A stretch of 64,000 bases of DNA from Oscillospiraceae bacterium (GTDB lineage Bacteria; Bacillota; Clostridia; Oscillospirales; Oscillospiraceae): assembly GCA_022801715.1 (NCBI GenBank), contig JAAWSV010000002.1, positions 1 to 64,000 on the forward strand. The letters are read 5' to 3'. The translations under genes and the position numbers were made by a program. The notes beneath the pieces were generated by a model. The model was not told where the DNA came from. It saw only the letters and a program-made list of their open reading frames with translations, and did no database searches. Shown in pieces: positions 20,576-30,883 of this stretch. Within the stretch, counting starts at the first letter, position 1; each line of letters opens with the position of its first letter.

Positions 20576-21613
20576 ATGACAAAGAGATTGATGGTGGGAA
20601 GCGTCCCCTTGGGCGGCGGCGCGGCGGTGAGTATCCAGTCCATGTGCAACACCAAGACGGACGATATAAAGGCCACGGTGGGCCAGATTTTGGCTCTGGA
20701 GGCGGTGGGGTGCGAGATCGTCCGGGTGGCGGTGCCGGATATGGCGGCGGCAGAGGCCGTGGGGGCCATCCGGGCGCGCATCCACATCCCCTTGGTGGCG
20801 GACATCCACTTTGACCACCGCCTGGCGCTGGCCTGTGTCCGGCAGGGGATCGACAAGATCCGCATCAACCCCGGGAACATCGGCGGGGAGGAGAACGTAA
20901 AAGCGGTGGCGGAGGCCTGCGGCAAGGCCGGGGTCCCCATCCGTATCGGCGTCAATGGCGGGTCGCTGGAGAAGCCGCTGCTCCAGAAGTACGGCGGCGT
21001 CACGGCGGAGGCCTTGGTGGAGAGCGCCATGGGCCATGCGGCGCTGCTGGAGCAGTTTGATTTTACCGATATCTGCATCTCCGTGAAGTGCTCCCTGGTG
21101 CCGGTGATGGCGGCGGCCTACCGGCTGCTGTCGGAGCGGTGCGACTATCCCCTGCACCTGGGCGTCACCGAGGCGGGGACGCCGGAGATGGGCGTGGTGA
21201 AGAGCGCCATGGGTATCGGGGGGCTGCTGTGTCTCGGGATTGGGGACACCATTCGGGTGACGCTCACCGCCGATCCGGTGGAGGAGATCGCCGCGGCCAA
21301 GAAGATCCTCATGGCCGCGGGGCTCCGTCAGGAGGGGGTGAATCTTATCGCCTGTCCCACCTGCGGCCGGACCAATATTGATTTGATCCGTCTGACCCAG
21401 GAGGTGGAACGGCGGCTGGATGGCTGCCGAAAGCCCATCACGGTGGCGGTGATGGGGTGCGCGGTGAACGGCCCCGGTGAGGCGTCGGCGGCGGATGTGG
21501 GGATTGCCGGCGGCAAGGGGGAGGGCCTCCTCTTTGCCAAGGGAAAGATCCTCCGCAAGGTGCCGGAGGCGCGGCTGGTGGACGCGCTGATGGAGGAGAT
21601 TGACAGGCTGTGA
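20576..21613 (+). CDS. ispG: 4-hydroxy-3-methylbut-2-enyl-diphosphate synthase
   Basis: VPLGGGAAVSIQSMCNTKTDD, PLVADIHFDHRLA, CPTCGRTNIDL. Confidence 0.96.
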   Translation: MTKRLMVGSVPLGGGAAVSIQSMCNTKTDDIKATVGQILALEAVGCEIVRVAVPDMAAAEAVGAIRARIHIPLVADIHFDHRLALACVRQGIDKIRINPGNIGGEENVKAVAEACGKAGVPIRIGVNGGSLEKPLLQKYGGVTAEALVESAMGHAALLEQFDFTDICISVKCSLVPVMAAAYRLLSERCDYPLHLGVTEAGTPEMGVVKSAMGIGGLLCLGIGDTIRVTLTADPVEEIAAAKKILMAAGLRQEGVNLIACPTCGRTNIDLIRLTQEVERRLDGCRKPITVAVMGCAVNGPGEASAADVGIAGGKGEGLLFAKGKILRKVPEARLVDALMEEIDRL

Positions 21614-21687
21614 CGGCGCCGGCGCCCGCAGACGGCGGGGGCCGACGAACTTTTACTTATCTATACTGCGATAGGAATGAGCTACAA

Positions 21688-24600
21688 ATGGCAAAGAAGA
21701 TACCTTTTTTTGAACTTTTTAAGAACTTAGAGCTGAGCCGGGGGCTCCACATCGCCCTCAGTGACGCGGAGATCCAGAGCGCGGAGCTCAATCGAAAGGA
21801 CCGGTCCATGGCCCTGGATATGACCACCACCTGTGAGCTGGGGGAGCGGGCCATGGAGGAGCTCCGGCAGGCGGTGGCCGCGGCCTACGGCCTGGAGCGG
21901 GTGACCGTGCGACTCACGGTGGAGGCCCCGGTGCTGGAGACAGTGGCGCCTCCCCCCGGTGTCAAGGAGAAGGGGGAGGTGATCTTCGGCGGACCGGTCC
22001 GGGGAAAAGTGCAGCCCATGGAGGGCCTTAATCCCAAGATGGGGCAGGTCTGTGTGGAGGGACGGGTGTTCTTCTCCGACCTCTATGAGACCCGCCGGCC
22101 GGGGGTGTTCTGCCTGACCTTCGACATGACGGATTTCCAGTGCAGCGTCCGGGTGACCAAGTACCTGCAGAAGCAGGAGAAGGACAGCCTGAAAAAGGAG
22201 ATCAAGCCTGGGATGTGGCTCCGGGTGCAGGGCTTTATCAAGCTCAATCGGGACGGCAGCGATGTGCTGCTGGACCCCAAAGCCATCATGACGGTGAATC
22301 AGGGCCACGAGATGCGTCAGGACACCGCGGAGGTGAAGCGGGTGGAGCTCCATCTCCACACCACCTTCTCCAACATGGATGCCCTCTCCTCCCTGAGCAC
22401 CAAGGCCGGGCCGGAGGGGAATATTGTCAAGCGGGCGGAGGCCTGGGGGCATCCGGCAGTGGCGATCACCGACCACGGCGTGGTCCAGGGGTTCCCCGAC
22501 GCTTGGCACTCCGCTAAGAACATCAAGGTCCTCTACGGCATGGAGGGCTATTTCGTCAACAATTTGGATGACCGCATTGCCGTCCATGGTGACAAGGATT
22601 TTTGCTTTACAGATGAATATGTGGCTTTTGACATTGAGACCACGGGACTTAATGTAAAGCGGGAGGCCATTACAGAGATTGGGGCCGTGGTGATTCGCGG
22701 CGGTGAGATTGTGGATCGGTTCCAGACCTTTGTGGACCCCAACCGGCGGCTGACGCCGGAGATCATCGCCCTCACCGGCATCAGCGATGCGATGCTCAGG
22801 GGGGCGCCCAGCTTGAAGGAGGCGCTGACGGCTTTTTTGGCCTTTGCGGGGGACCGGCCTCTGGCAGCCCACAACGCGGAGTTTGACATCGGATTTATTC
22901 GGGCCGGCTGCGCCAAGGTGGGGCTTTCCTTCGATCCCACCTATGTGGACACGCTGATTTTGGCGCAGAATCTTCTGCCGGAGCTGAGCAAGTACAAGCT
23001 GGATATTGTGGCGGAGCACTTAAAACTCCCCGCCTTCCAGCACCATCGGGCCAGCGACGACGCGGCCACCTGCGGCCTCTTTTTGCCCCCCTTCTTTGAG
23101 AAGCTGCGGGGGATGGGGGTGGAGAGCCTCGCCGGGGTCAACGAGGCCATGCTGAAGCTGCGGCCCATGGGCACCGCCAACCGCCGGCCCCGGCACATTA
23201 TTTTGATTGCCAAGAATCGGGCGGGGCTGAAAAATCTCTATCAGCTGGTGTCCGCCTCCAATTTGAAGTACTTCCGACGGGTGCCGGTGATTCCCAAGAC
23301 GGAGCTGGCGGCCCACCGGGAGGGGCTGATCGTGGGCAGCGCCTGTGAGGCTGGGGAGCTGTTTCAGGCGGTGATAGAGAACAAGGACTGGGCGGAGCTG
23401 AAGCGGATCGCCTCCTTCTACGACTTTTTGGAGATTCAGCCCATCTGCAACAACCTCTTTATGCTGCGGGACGGCAAGGTCCAGAGCGAGGAGGAGCTGC
23501 GGGAGTTTAACCGCACCATCGTGCGCCTGGGGGAGGAGTTGGGGAAGCGGGTCTGCGCCACTGGGGATGTGCACTTTCTGGACCCGGAGGATGAGATTTT
23601 CCGCCACATCCTCCTCGATACGAAGAAGTTCTCCGACTGCGATTCGCCTCTGCCCATCTACTTCAAGACCACCGATGAGATGCTGAAGGAGTTTGCCTAC
23701 TTGGGGAAGGAGAAGGCCTTTGAGGTGGTGGTGACCAACACGCGGGCCATTGCCGACGAGGTGGAGCCACTGGAGCTGCTGCCCAAGGGGAAGCTCTTCC
23801 CGCCCAGGCTGGAGAACTCGGAGCAGGAGCTGAACCAGCTGGTGTGGGACAAGGTCCACGCCCTCTATGGGGAGGACCCGCCTCAGCTGATTGTGGACCG
23901 GCTGAATGTGGAGCTGGGGGGCATTTTGGGGAAGTACGACGTGGTGTACATGTCCGCCCAGAAGCTGGTGCAGCGGTCGCTGGAAAACGGGTATCTGGTG
24001 GGTTCCCGGGGGTCTGTGGGGTCCTCGTTAGTGGCCTATATGTCCGGCATCACCGAGGTCAACGCCCTGCCGCCCCACTACCGCTGTCCCAGGTGCAAGC
24101 ACAATGAGTTCATCTTAGACGGCTCCTATGGCTGCGGGGCGGATATGCCCGACAAGGACTGCCCCGTCTGCGGCACCAAGTATGTGAAGGACGGCTTTGA
24201 CATCCCCTTTGAGACCTTTTTGGGCTACGGCGGCGGCAAGGTGCCGGATATCGACCTGAACTTCTCCGGGGAGTATCAGGCGCGGGCCCACCGCCACGCC
24301 ATCGAGATGTTCGGTGAGAAGCAGGTGTTTCGGGCGGGCACCATCGGTACGGTGGCGGAGAAAACCGCCTATGGCTATGTGATGAAGTACCTCCAGGCCC
24401 GGGGGCTGAATCCCGGCCACGCGGAGGAGAACCGGCTGGCCCTGGGCTGCGTGGGGGTGAAGCGCACCACCGGGCAGCACCCGGGGGGGCTGGTGGTGGT
24501 CCCCGACGATCTGGACGTGGAGGACTTCTGCCCGGTGCAGCACCCGGCGGATGCCGCCGACAGCGATATCATCACCACCCACTTTGAATATCACTGCATG

Positions 24601-25677
24601 GAGGACAACCTCCTGAAGCTGGACATGCTGGGGCACGACGACCCCTCCATGGTCCGTATGCTGGAGGACCTCACCGGCGTCAACGCCAGGGAGATCCCCT
24701 TGGATGATCCGGACACCATGAGCCTCTTTATTACCAGCAAGGCGCTGGGGTTTGAGAATGACGATCTCCTGGGGCCCACCGGGGCGGTGGCGATTCCGGA
24801 GTTCAACACCAAGTTCACCCGTCAGATGCTGATTGACACACAGCCTAAGGATTTTAACACCTTGGTGCGCCTCTCTGGTTTCTCACACGGCACCGATGTG
24901 TGGCTGGGCAACGCCCGGGAGCTGATCTTGGACGGCACCGCCAGCGTTACGGAGACGGTGGGATGCCGGGACGACATCATGCTGTATCTCATCTCCATGG
25001 GGCTGGACCCCAAGATGAGCTTTAAGATCATGGAGTCCGTGCGAAAGGGCAAGGTGAAGAAGGGGGGCTTTGAGGAGGGCTGGGAGGAGGCCATGCGGGA
25101 GCACAAGGTGCCCGGCTGGTACATCGAGTCTCTGGCCAAGATCGGCTATCTGTTCCCCAAGGCCCACGCGGTGGCCTATGTGATGATGGCCTTCCGCATC
25201 GCTTGGTTTAAGGTGCACAGGCCCTTGGCGTTCTATGCCACCTTCTTTACCGTCCGGGCCAAGGCCTTTGACGCGGAGTTCTGCTGCGCGGGGCTGGAGG
25301 CGGTGAAGCGGAAGATCCTCTCCATTCAGAACAACAAGGAGGCCTCCGCCGTGGAGCAGGATTTAGCTACCACGCTGGAGGTGTGCTATGAGTTCTACCG
25401 CCGGGGGTTCCACTTCAAGACCATCGACATCTACCGCTCCGAGGCCATCAGGTTCCTGGTGGACGGGGACGGGCTGATCCCGCCCTTTACCTCCGTCCAC
25501 GGCTTGGGCGAGGCGGCGGCGATGGACACGGTGGAGAAGCGGGCGGGGAAGGAGTTTATCTCCATCGAGGAGTTCTCCATGTGTTGCAACAAGCTCTCCA
25601 AGACGCATATCGAGCAGCTGAAGGCGCTGGGGGCCTTCGCGGGAATGGCGGAGACCAGCCAGATCACACTGTTTTAA
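21688..25677 (+). CDS. polC: DNA polymerase III PolC-type alpha subunit
   Basis: PHP domain HLHTTFSNMDAL, embedded exonuclease YVAFDIETTGLN, GSRGSVGSSLVAYMSGITEVN, PDIDLNFSGEYQ. Confidence 0.97.
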   Translation: MAKKIPFFELFKNLELSRGLHIALSDAEIQSAELNRKDRSMALDMTTTCELGERAMEELRQAVAAAYGLERVTVRLTVEAPVLETVAPPPGVKEKGEVIFGGPVRGKVQPMEGLNPKMGQVCVEGRVFFSDLYETRRPGVFCLTFDMTDFQCSVRVTKYLQKQEKDSLKKEIKPGMWLRVQGFIKLNRDGSDVLLDPKAIMTVNQGHEMRQDTAEVKRVELHLHTTFSNMDALSSLSTKAGPEGNIVKRAEAWGHPAVAITDHGVVQGFPDAWHSAKNIKVLYGMEGYFVNNLDDRIAVHGDKDFCFTDEYVAFDIETTGLNVKREAITEIGAVVIRGGEIVDRFQTFVDPNRRLTPEIIALTGISDAMLRGAPSLKEALTAFLAFAGDRPLAAHNAEFDIGFIRAGCAKVGLSFDPTYVDTLILAQNLLPELSKYKLDIVAEHLKLPAFQHHRASDDAATCGLFLPPFFEKLRGMGVESLAGVNEAMLKLRPMGTANRRPRHIILIAKNRAGLKNLYQLVSASNLKYFRRVPVIPKTELAAHREGLIVGSACEAGELFQAVIENKDWAELKRIASFYDFLEIQPICNNLFMLRDGKVQSEEELREFNRTIVRLGEELGKRVCATGDVHFLDPEDEIFRHILLDTKKFSDCDSPLPIYFKTTDEMLKEFAYLGKEKAFEVVVTNTRAIADEVEPLELLPKGKLFPPRLENSEQELNQLVWDKVHALYGEDPPQLIVDRLNVELGGILGKYDVVYMSAQKLVQRSLENGYLVGSRGSVGSSLVAYMSGITEVNALPPHYRCPRCKHNEFILDGSYGCGADMPDKDCPVCGTKYVKDGFDIPFETFLGYGGGKVPDIDLNFSGEYQARAHRHAIEMFGEKQVFRAGTIGTVAEKTAYGYVMKYLQARGLNPGHAEENRLALGCVGVKRTTGQHPGGLVVVPDDLDVEDFCPVQHPADAADSDIITTHFEYHCMEDNLLKLDMLGHDDPSMVRMLEDLTGVNAREIPLDDPDTMSLFITSKALGFENDDLLGPTGAVAIPEFNTKFTRQMLIDTQPKDFNTLVRLSGFSHGTDVWLGNARELILDGTASVTETVGCRDDIMLYLISMGLDPKMSFKIMESVRKGKVKKGGFEEGWEEAMREHKVPGWYIESLAKIGYLFPKAHAVAYVMMAFRIAWFKVHRPLAFYATFFTVRAKAFDAEFCCAGLEAVKRKILSIQNNKEASAVEQDLATTLEVCYEFYRRGFHFKTIDIYRSEAIRFLVDGDGLIPPFTSVHGLGEAAAMDTVEKRAGKEFISIEEFSMCCNKLSKTHIEQLKALGAFAGMAETSQITLF

Positions 25678-25679
25678 TT

Positions 25680-25915
25680 CGCGTGAAATCTGCAAATTTC
25701 ACGCGAGGGGGGAATAGGGATTTCGTTTGAAATCCTTGGATTTCAAACGAGGATTTGATTTACGGGGAGCTTTTTTTCGGGAAGCGCCGGGGCGATTCCC
25801 GAAAAAAAGGTTCAAACCGAGTGCGGTTTGCAGGGTGTTTTTCCGAAAATGCGGTTTCCGGAAAAACGATTTTAGTTTATTTCGCGCCGCAGGCGCGAAA
25901 CTCTGCCGAGGGCTT
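25680..25915 (+). repeat. Intergenic multi-hairpin element, copy C (5' hairpin duplicated)
   Basis: GCGTGAAAT/ATTTCACGC, TCGTTTGAAATCC/GGATTTCAAACGA, TTTTTTTCGGGAA/TTCCCGAAAAAAA, core 25837-25850/25854-25867, TTTCGCGCC/GGCGCGAAA 25880-25900. Confidence 0.85.
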
Positions 25916-25970
25916 TTTGGTTTTGCAGAGCAAAACCATTTGCTGAAATGATAGAAACGGAGAGGACATC

Positions 25971-26522
25971 ATGAAGCGGATTGGGTTGTGGGGAGGTCTT
26001 TTGGTGCTGGTGCTGCTGCTCACTGCCTGCGTGGGGGAGTATTCCCCGGTGTATGAGGTGGAGTATGATGGCGAAACCTATACGGTTGACAGTGAGAAGC
26101 AGACCATTACCCATGGCGGTACAACAGTTCAGATGGAGTGGAGCAGGACAGGCGGCGGTTCTGAGGTGACCTTCGTCTACCCTGACGGTTCCACCTACCG
26201 GTGGAGACAGAACGACGGATTCGGCGCCGGCGGCGGCAGCGAGGACTATGCCCCGGAGCAGGGCATGGACGCGCAGACTCTGCTGGCGGTGATGGACCAG
26301 CATAGAACGGACAGCCGGAGCCCACGCTGGGGGAGCAATCCGCTGCTGGGGTTGGTGCTGATTGTCTTGGGGGCAGTCAACCTCGTGTTTCCCAAGGAGC
26401 TGTGGTTCCTTCGGTACGGCTGGCGCTATAAGAACGCCGAACCCTCCGAGATGGCGGTCTGGCTGCCCCGGGTCGGCGGCGGCATTGCTGTTCTTGTGGG
26501 GCTGGTTCTGCTGTTCGTCTGA
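25971..26522 (+). CDS. Hypothetical lipoprotein with C-terminal membrane helices (possibly DUF6199-like)
   Basis: Lipobox LLTAC; C-terminal LGLVLIVLGAVNLVFPKELWFLRYGWRYKNAEPSE...GLVLLFV. Confidence 0.6.
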   Translation: MKRIGLWGGLLVLVLLLTACVGEYSPVYEVEYDGETYTVDSEKQTITHGGTTVQMEWSRTGGGSEVTFVYPDGSTYRWRQNDGFGAGGGSEDYAPEQGMDAQTLLAVMDQHRTDSRSPRWGSNPLLGLVLIVLGAVNLVFPKELWFLRYGWRYKNAEPSEMAVWLPRVGGGIAVLVGLVLLFV

Positions 26523-26570
26523 GGGAAATTCCTAATGTCTCGTTCCCCACTTCCAATTGAAAAAACGCTC

Positions 26571-26599
26571 TTGACAAAACTACAAAAATACGGTATAAG
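26571..26599 (+). promoter_or_regulatory. SigmaA-type promoter of the flavoprotein gene
   Basis: TTGACA (26571-26576), 17-nt spacer, TATAAG (26594-26599), 41 nt before ATG. Confidence 0.75.
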
Positions 26600-26639
26600 C
26601 TACTCGGATGAATATACCAACGATTGACAGGAGACCAGT

Positions 26640-27803
26640 ATGAAAGACGTGTTTGTAACCGACTCTATCCGCTATGTGGGCGTGGACGACAGGACCATTG
26701 ATCTGTTTGAGAGCCAGTATAAGGTGCCGAACGGGGTGTCCTACAACTCCTATGTGATCTTGGATGACAAGGTGGCCGTTATGGACACCGTGGACCGTCG
26801 GGCCACGGAGGCGTGGCTGGAGAAGCTGGAGGGCGCCCTGCAGGGCCGCCGGCCGGACTATTTGGTGGTCCATCACATGGAGCCCGACCACGCCGCCAAT
26901 ATTCAGACCTTGGCGGAGCGGTACCCCAGTATGCAGATCGTGGGCAACGCCAAGACCTTTACCATGATGCAGCGGTTCTTCACCTTTGACCTCTCCGGCC
27001 GCACGGTGGAGGTGAAGGAGGGGAGCACCCTCTCTTTAGGGAGCCACACGCTGACCTTTGTTATGGCGCCTATGGTCCACTGGCCGGAGGCCATGGTCTC
27101 CTATGAGTCCAGCGAGAAGATCCTCTTCTCCGCCGACGGCTTCGGCAAATTCGGCGCTCTGGATGCCGACGAGCCTTGGGAGGACGAGGCCCGGCGCTAC
27201 TATCTGAACATCGTGGGCAAGTACGGCGCCCAGGTCCAGGCCCTGCTGAAGAAGGCGGCGGCGCTGGACATCGCCATGATCTGTCCCCTCCACGGGCCGG
27301 TGCTGAAGGAGAATTTGGGCCACTACATCGGCCTCTACGACAAGTGGAGCCGGTATGAGCCGGAGATTGAGGGCGTGTTTCTCGCCTATGCCTCCATCCA
27401 CGGCAACACCGCGCAGGCCGCCCGGTTTATGGCCGGGGAGCTGGAGCGCCGGGGGGTGCCGGTGAAGTGCGTCGATGTGTGCCGGGCGGACATGGCCCAG
27501 TGCGTGGCGGACGCCTTTACCTACAGCCGCATGATCTGCGCCGCCTCCAGCTACGACGGGGGGCTGTTCCCGCCGATGGAGGACTTCCTCCACCACCTGC
27601 GCGCCAAGACCTATCGGAACCGGAAGGCAGCCATTGTGGAGAACGGTACCTGGGCTCCCTCCGCCGGTAAGGTGATGGGGGAGATCTTGGGGGCCATGAA
27701 GGATGTGGCCATCTGTGAGAAGCAGGTGACGATTCCCTCGGCGGTGAAGGTGCCCACAGAGGCGGCGCTGCGGGAGCTGCTGGATGCGCTGCTGGCTATG
27801 TGA
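26640..27803 (+). CDS. FprA family A-type flavoprotein (MBL fold plus flavodoxin)
   Basis: HHMEPDHAAN metal-binding motif, PLHGPV, flavodoxin ASIHGNTAQAARF. Confidence 0.93.
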   Translation: MKDVFVTDSIRYVGVDDRTIDLFESQYKVPNGVSYNSYVILDDKVAVMDTVDRRATEAWLEKLEGALQGRRPDYLVVHHMEPDHAANIQTLAERYPSMQIVGNAKTFTMMQRFFTFDLSGRTVEVKEGSTLSLGSHTLTFVMAPMVHWPEAMVSYESSEKILFSADGFGKFGALDADEPWEDEARRYYLNIVGKYGAQVQALLKKAAALDIAMICPLHGPVLKENLGHYIGLYDKWSRYEPEIEGVFLAYASIHGNTAQAARFMAGELERRGVPVKCVDVCRADMAQCVADAFTYSRMICAASSYDGGLFPPMEDFLHHLRAKTYRNRKAAIVENGTWAPSAGKVMGEILGAMKDVAICEKQVTIPSAVKVPTEAALRELLDALLAM

Positions 27804-27809
27804 GATGAC

Positions 27810-27856
27810 AAAAAAATGGGACCGCCGGAAGCTGCTTCCGGCGGTCCCGTTTTTTG
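27810..27856. terminator. Bidirectional terminator between flavoprotein gene and potD
   Basis: AAAAAA-T-GGGACCGCCGGAA-GCTGC-TTCCGGCGGTCCC-GTTTTTT between convergent genes. Confidence 0.88.
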
Positions 27857-27929
27857 TCAGATGGGAGATGTGGTCGTATCCTGCTCTATCACAGTATGGG
27901 TAGGGGAGCAAGATGTGCCCCCGACATCA

Positions 27930-29015
27930 TTACTCGATGCCCAGCTGGACCCATAGGTCGCTGTACAGCGCCTGGGTCTCCGAGGGGAGGGCGTTGTAGG
28001 GCTCGCAGCGGGAGAGGACGCCGGCTGGGGCGGCCATGACCTCGTAGAGCATGGGGTCCAGCGGCTCGCCGTTCTTCTCCTCGTAGTAGGCCGGGTACTG
28101 CTCCAGCGCCTCGGCGTTGGGGGAGGCGTACCAGATGAAGTCCATGTTGGCAAGGCTGGACTCCGTCTTGCACAGGAAGTTGATCCAAGCCTCCGCCTCC
28201 TCCTTGTGCTCCGCGTCCTTCAGGACGCACATGGCGTCTACAAACCAGTTGCTGCCCTCCTTGGGCACCACAAAGCGCAGGTCGGAGTTGTTCATATACA
28301 TGGACAGGAAGTCGCCGGCGTAGTAGGTGCAGATGGCGGTCTCGCCGCTCTCCATCTTGTCGTAGAGCTGGTCCATGAAGAAGCCCTGATAGGCCCCGCC
28401 GCTCTTGGCGTCGCTGAGGAGCTGGTAGGCCTCCTCGATCTCCGCCTCGTTGGTGGTGTTCACCGAGTACCCGAGGTAGAGGAGGGCCGCGCCGATGGCG
28501 TCCCGGGGGTTGCCGATCATGCCGATGCTGCCCGCGTACCTGCCGCTGTCGGTGAACAGGACGCCCCAGCTGTCGATCTCCTCCGATACGATGGCGGAGT
28601 TGTAGATGATGCCCAAGGTGCCCCAGGTGTAGGGGACGGAGTACTTGTTCTCAGGGTCATAGGGGAGGTTCTTGTACTGGCTGTCGATGAGGGAGAAGTT
28701 GGGGATGTTGCCGAAGTTCAGCTCGGCCAGCATATCCTCCGCGATCATCTGGGCGATCATGTAGTCCGAGGGAACGATCACGTCGTAGTCCGCGCCGCCC
28801 TGCTTGATGAGGGCGTACATGGTCTCGTTGCTCTCGGCGGTGGCGTAGTTGACGGTGATGCCCGTCTCCTTCTCAAAGGCGGTGATCAGATCCGGGTCGA
28901 TGTTCTCGCCCCAGCCGCAGACGTTCACCACCCGGCCGCTCTTCTTGGCGCAGCCGGTGAGGGAGAGGGTCAGAACCATGGACAGGGTCAGCAGAAAGGC
29001 AAGTGTTTTTTTCAA
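27930..29015 (-). CDS. potD: Spermidine/putrescine ABC transporter substrate-binding protein
   Basis: Lipobox LSLTGC; VVNVCGWGENIDPDLITAFEKETGITVNYATAESNETMYA. Confidence 0.92.
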   Translation of the reverse strand: MKKTLAFLLTLSMVLTLSLTGCAKKSGRVVNVCGWGENIDPDLITAFEKETGITVNYATAESNETMYALIKQGGADYDVIVPSDYMIAQMIAEDMLAELNFGNIPNFSLIDSQYKNLPYDPENKYSVPYTWGTLGIIYNSAIVSEEIDSWGVLFTDSGRYAGSIGMIGNPRDAIGAALLYLGYSVNTTNEAEIEEAYQLLSDAKSGGAYQGFFMDQLYDKMESGETAICTYYAGDFLSMYMNNSDLRFVVPKEGSNWFVDAMCVLKDAEHKEEAEAWINFLCKTESSLANMDFIWYASPNAEALEQYPAYYEEKNGEPLDPMLYEVMAAPAGVLSRCEPYNALPSETQALYSDLWVQLGIE

Positions 29016-29060
29016 TGAAGGGTTCCTCCTGATAAGTTAAAATATGGGCGGGGTGAGAAT

Positions 29061-29936
29061 TCAGGCCTGCCGGGCCTGCCGGGCCTTCAGCGCCTTCTCC
29101 TGCCGGGCCTCCCGGATGTTGACGATCACCAGCAGGATCAGCACCGTGATAAAGAGCAGGGTGGAGATGGCGTTGATCTTGGGGCTGATGCGCTTTTTGG
29201 TCATGCCGTAGACCACCATGGCCAAGGTGGAGGCGGAGGAGCCGGCGGTGAAGTAGGAGATGACGAAGTCGTCCACGCTCATGGTGAAGGCGATCAGCAT
29301 CCCGGAGACCACACCGGGCTTGATCTCCGGCAGCACCACCTTCCAGAAGGCCTGCATCCACGTACAGCCCAAGTCCTGGGCGGCATCCACCAGGTTCTTG
29401 TCCATCTGCCGGAGCTTGGGCATGATGGAGAGGATCACATAGGGGATGTCGAAGGTGATGTGGGCGATCAGCAGCGTGCCGAAGCCCATATGGAGCTTGA
29501 CCGGCAGGGTGATGAAGCTCTGGGCCCCGTTCAGGTAGGCCGCCACAGGCTGCCAGGCGGCGAAGAAGGCCACAAACAGCAGGCACAGCGACACGCCGGT
29601 GACAATGTCCGCGTTGGTCATGGGGATGCTGTTCACCGTCATCAGAGGGGTGCGCCAACGCTTTTTCATGTTGTAGAACCCCACCGCGGCGAAGAGGCCC
29701 ACCGCCGTGGCTATTAGTGTGGCGATGAGGGACACCAGCAGCGTGGTGCTGAGGGCGTTGATAATATCCCGGTCCTGGAACAGCTCCAGATACCAGCGGA
29801 AGGTGAAGCCCTGCCACACGGTGCGGCTCTTGGAGTCGTTGAAGGAGAACACGATCAGCACGAAGATGGGGGCGTAGAGAAAGAGAAACACCAGCGCCAT
29901 AAAGAGGCGGGAGAGGGGGGAGGTCCTTGTCTTCAT
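29061..29936 (-). CDS. potC: Spermidine/putrescine ABC transporter permease PotC
   Basis: FLYAPIFVLIVFSFNDSK, EAA loop DAAQDLGCTWMQAFWKVVLPEIKPG. Confidence 0.92.
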   Translation of the reverse strand: MKTRTSPLSRLFMALVFLFLYAPIFVLIVFSFNDSKSRTVWQGFTFRWYLELFQDRDIINALSTTLLVSLIATLIATAVGLFAAVGFYNMKKRWRTPLMTVNSIPMTNADIVTGVSLCLLFVAFFAAWQPVAAYLNGAQSFITLPVKLHMGFGTLLIAHITFDIPYVILSIMPKLRQMDKNLVDAAQDLGCTWMQAFWKVVLPEIKPGVVSGMLIAFTMSVDDFVISYFTAGSSASTLAMVVYGMTKKRISPKINAISTLLFITVLILLVIVNIREARQEKALKARQARQA

Positions 29937-30883
29937 AGCATCACCGCCTGTTCCTCGCCCTCACCAAAGCGGTTCATCACCGCCATGCAGACGATAACCA
30001 CCACCATCATCACCAAGGAGATGGCGCTGCCCAAGTAGGGGTTGTAAGCCATGCCGGTGAACTGCGTCTCGATGAGATCGCCCAGCAGCAGCTGGTTCTT
30101 GCCGCCTAAGAGCTGGGAGATGGCGAAGGTGGACACCGACGGCACAAATACCATGGTGATCCCCGAGAGCACGCCGGAGAGGCTGAGGGGGAAAACCACC
30201 TTGCGGAACACCCGGAGGGTATCCGCCCCCAAGTCCCGTGCGGCCTCCAGGAGGCTGTTGTCCAGCTTCACGATTACCGAGTAGATGGGCAGCACCATGA
30301 AGGGCAGGTAGTTGTACACCATCCCTAACACCACCGCGCCGGGGGTGTTGATCATGTGGAAGAAGGTCATATCCGTGCTCCGCTTGGCGAACAGGGCAAG
30401 TTGGGTGCCCAGCTCCCCGTTGAGCCAAGCTAAAGGGCCGCTGTTCAGAGCGGCGCATAGGCTGTTCAGTCCGCCGTTGATCAGGTTTCCCAGGTCAATA
30501 ATGCCCACGGCGGCAAAGAGCCGGTTTAAGAGGCCCTTGTCCTCTAAAATGGACATCCAAGAGTAGGTCCGCAGGAGGAAGTTCATCCACATGGGCAGCA
30601 TGATGAGCATCATGGCCACCCGCTGCACGCCGGCGGTCTCACGGGCCAGCACGTAGGCCAAGGGGTAGCCGATGAGCAGGCACAGCAGCGTGGCAATCAG
30701 CGCCAGCTGGAAGGAGCGGGAGAACACCACCGCGTAGTCCTCCATGTGGGCGAAGTTCTCCAAGGTAAAGCCGCCATCGGCGGAGGAGAAGGCGTAGACC
30801 ACCACCAGCACGATGGGGGCTACCACGAAGAGGGCCATCCACACCACGTAGGGAAGGGCAAAGAGGCTCCGTCTATTCCGCAT
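29933..30883 (-). CDS. potB: Spermidine/putrescine ABC transporter permease PotB
   Basis: [45 protein letters not shown]. Confidence 0.92.
   Translation of the reverse strand: MRNRRSLFALPYVVWMALFVVAPIVLVVVYAFSSADGGFTLENFAHMEDYAVVFSRSFQLALIATLLCLLIGYPLAYVLARETAGVQRVAMMLIMLPMWMNFLLRTYSWMSILEDKGLLNRLFAAVGIIDLGNLINGGLNSLCAALNSGPLAWLNGELGTQLALFAKRSTDMTFFHMINTPGAVVLGMVYNYLPFMVLPIYSVIVKLDNSLLEAARDLGADTLRVFRKVVFPLSLSGVLSGITMVFVPSVSTFAISQLLGGKNQLLLGDLIETQFTGMAYNPYLGSAISLVMMVVVIVCMAVMNRFGEGEEQAVML

Noticed and set aside
19399-21078. 559-aa minus-strand ORF antisense to rseP and ispG
   Set aside because: Antisense shadow ORF with no recognisable domains or RBS; plus-strand genes are unambiguous.
25727-25951. 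74- and 63-aa ORFs over hairpin copy C
   Set aside because: Same reasoning: the peptides derive from the repeat element and have no RBS.
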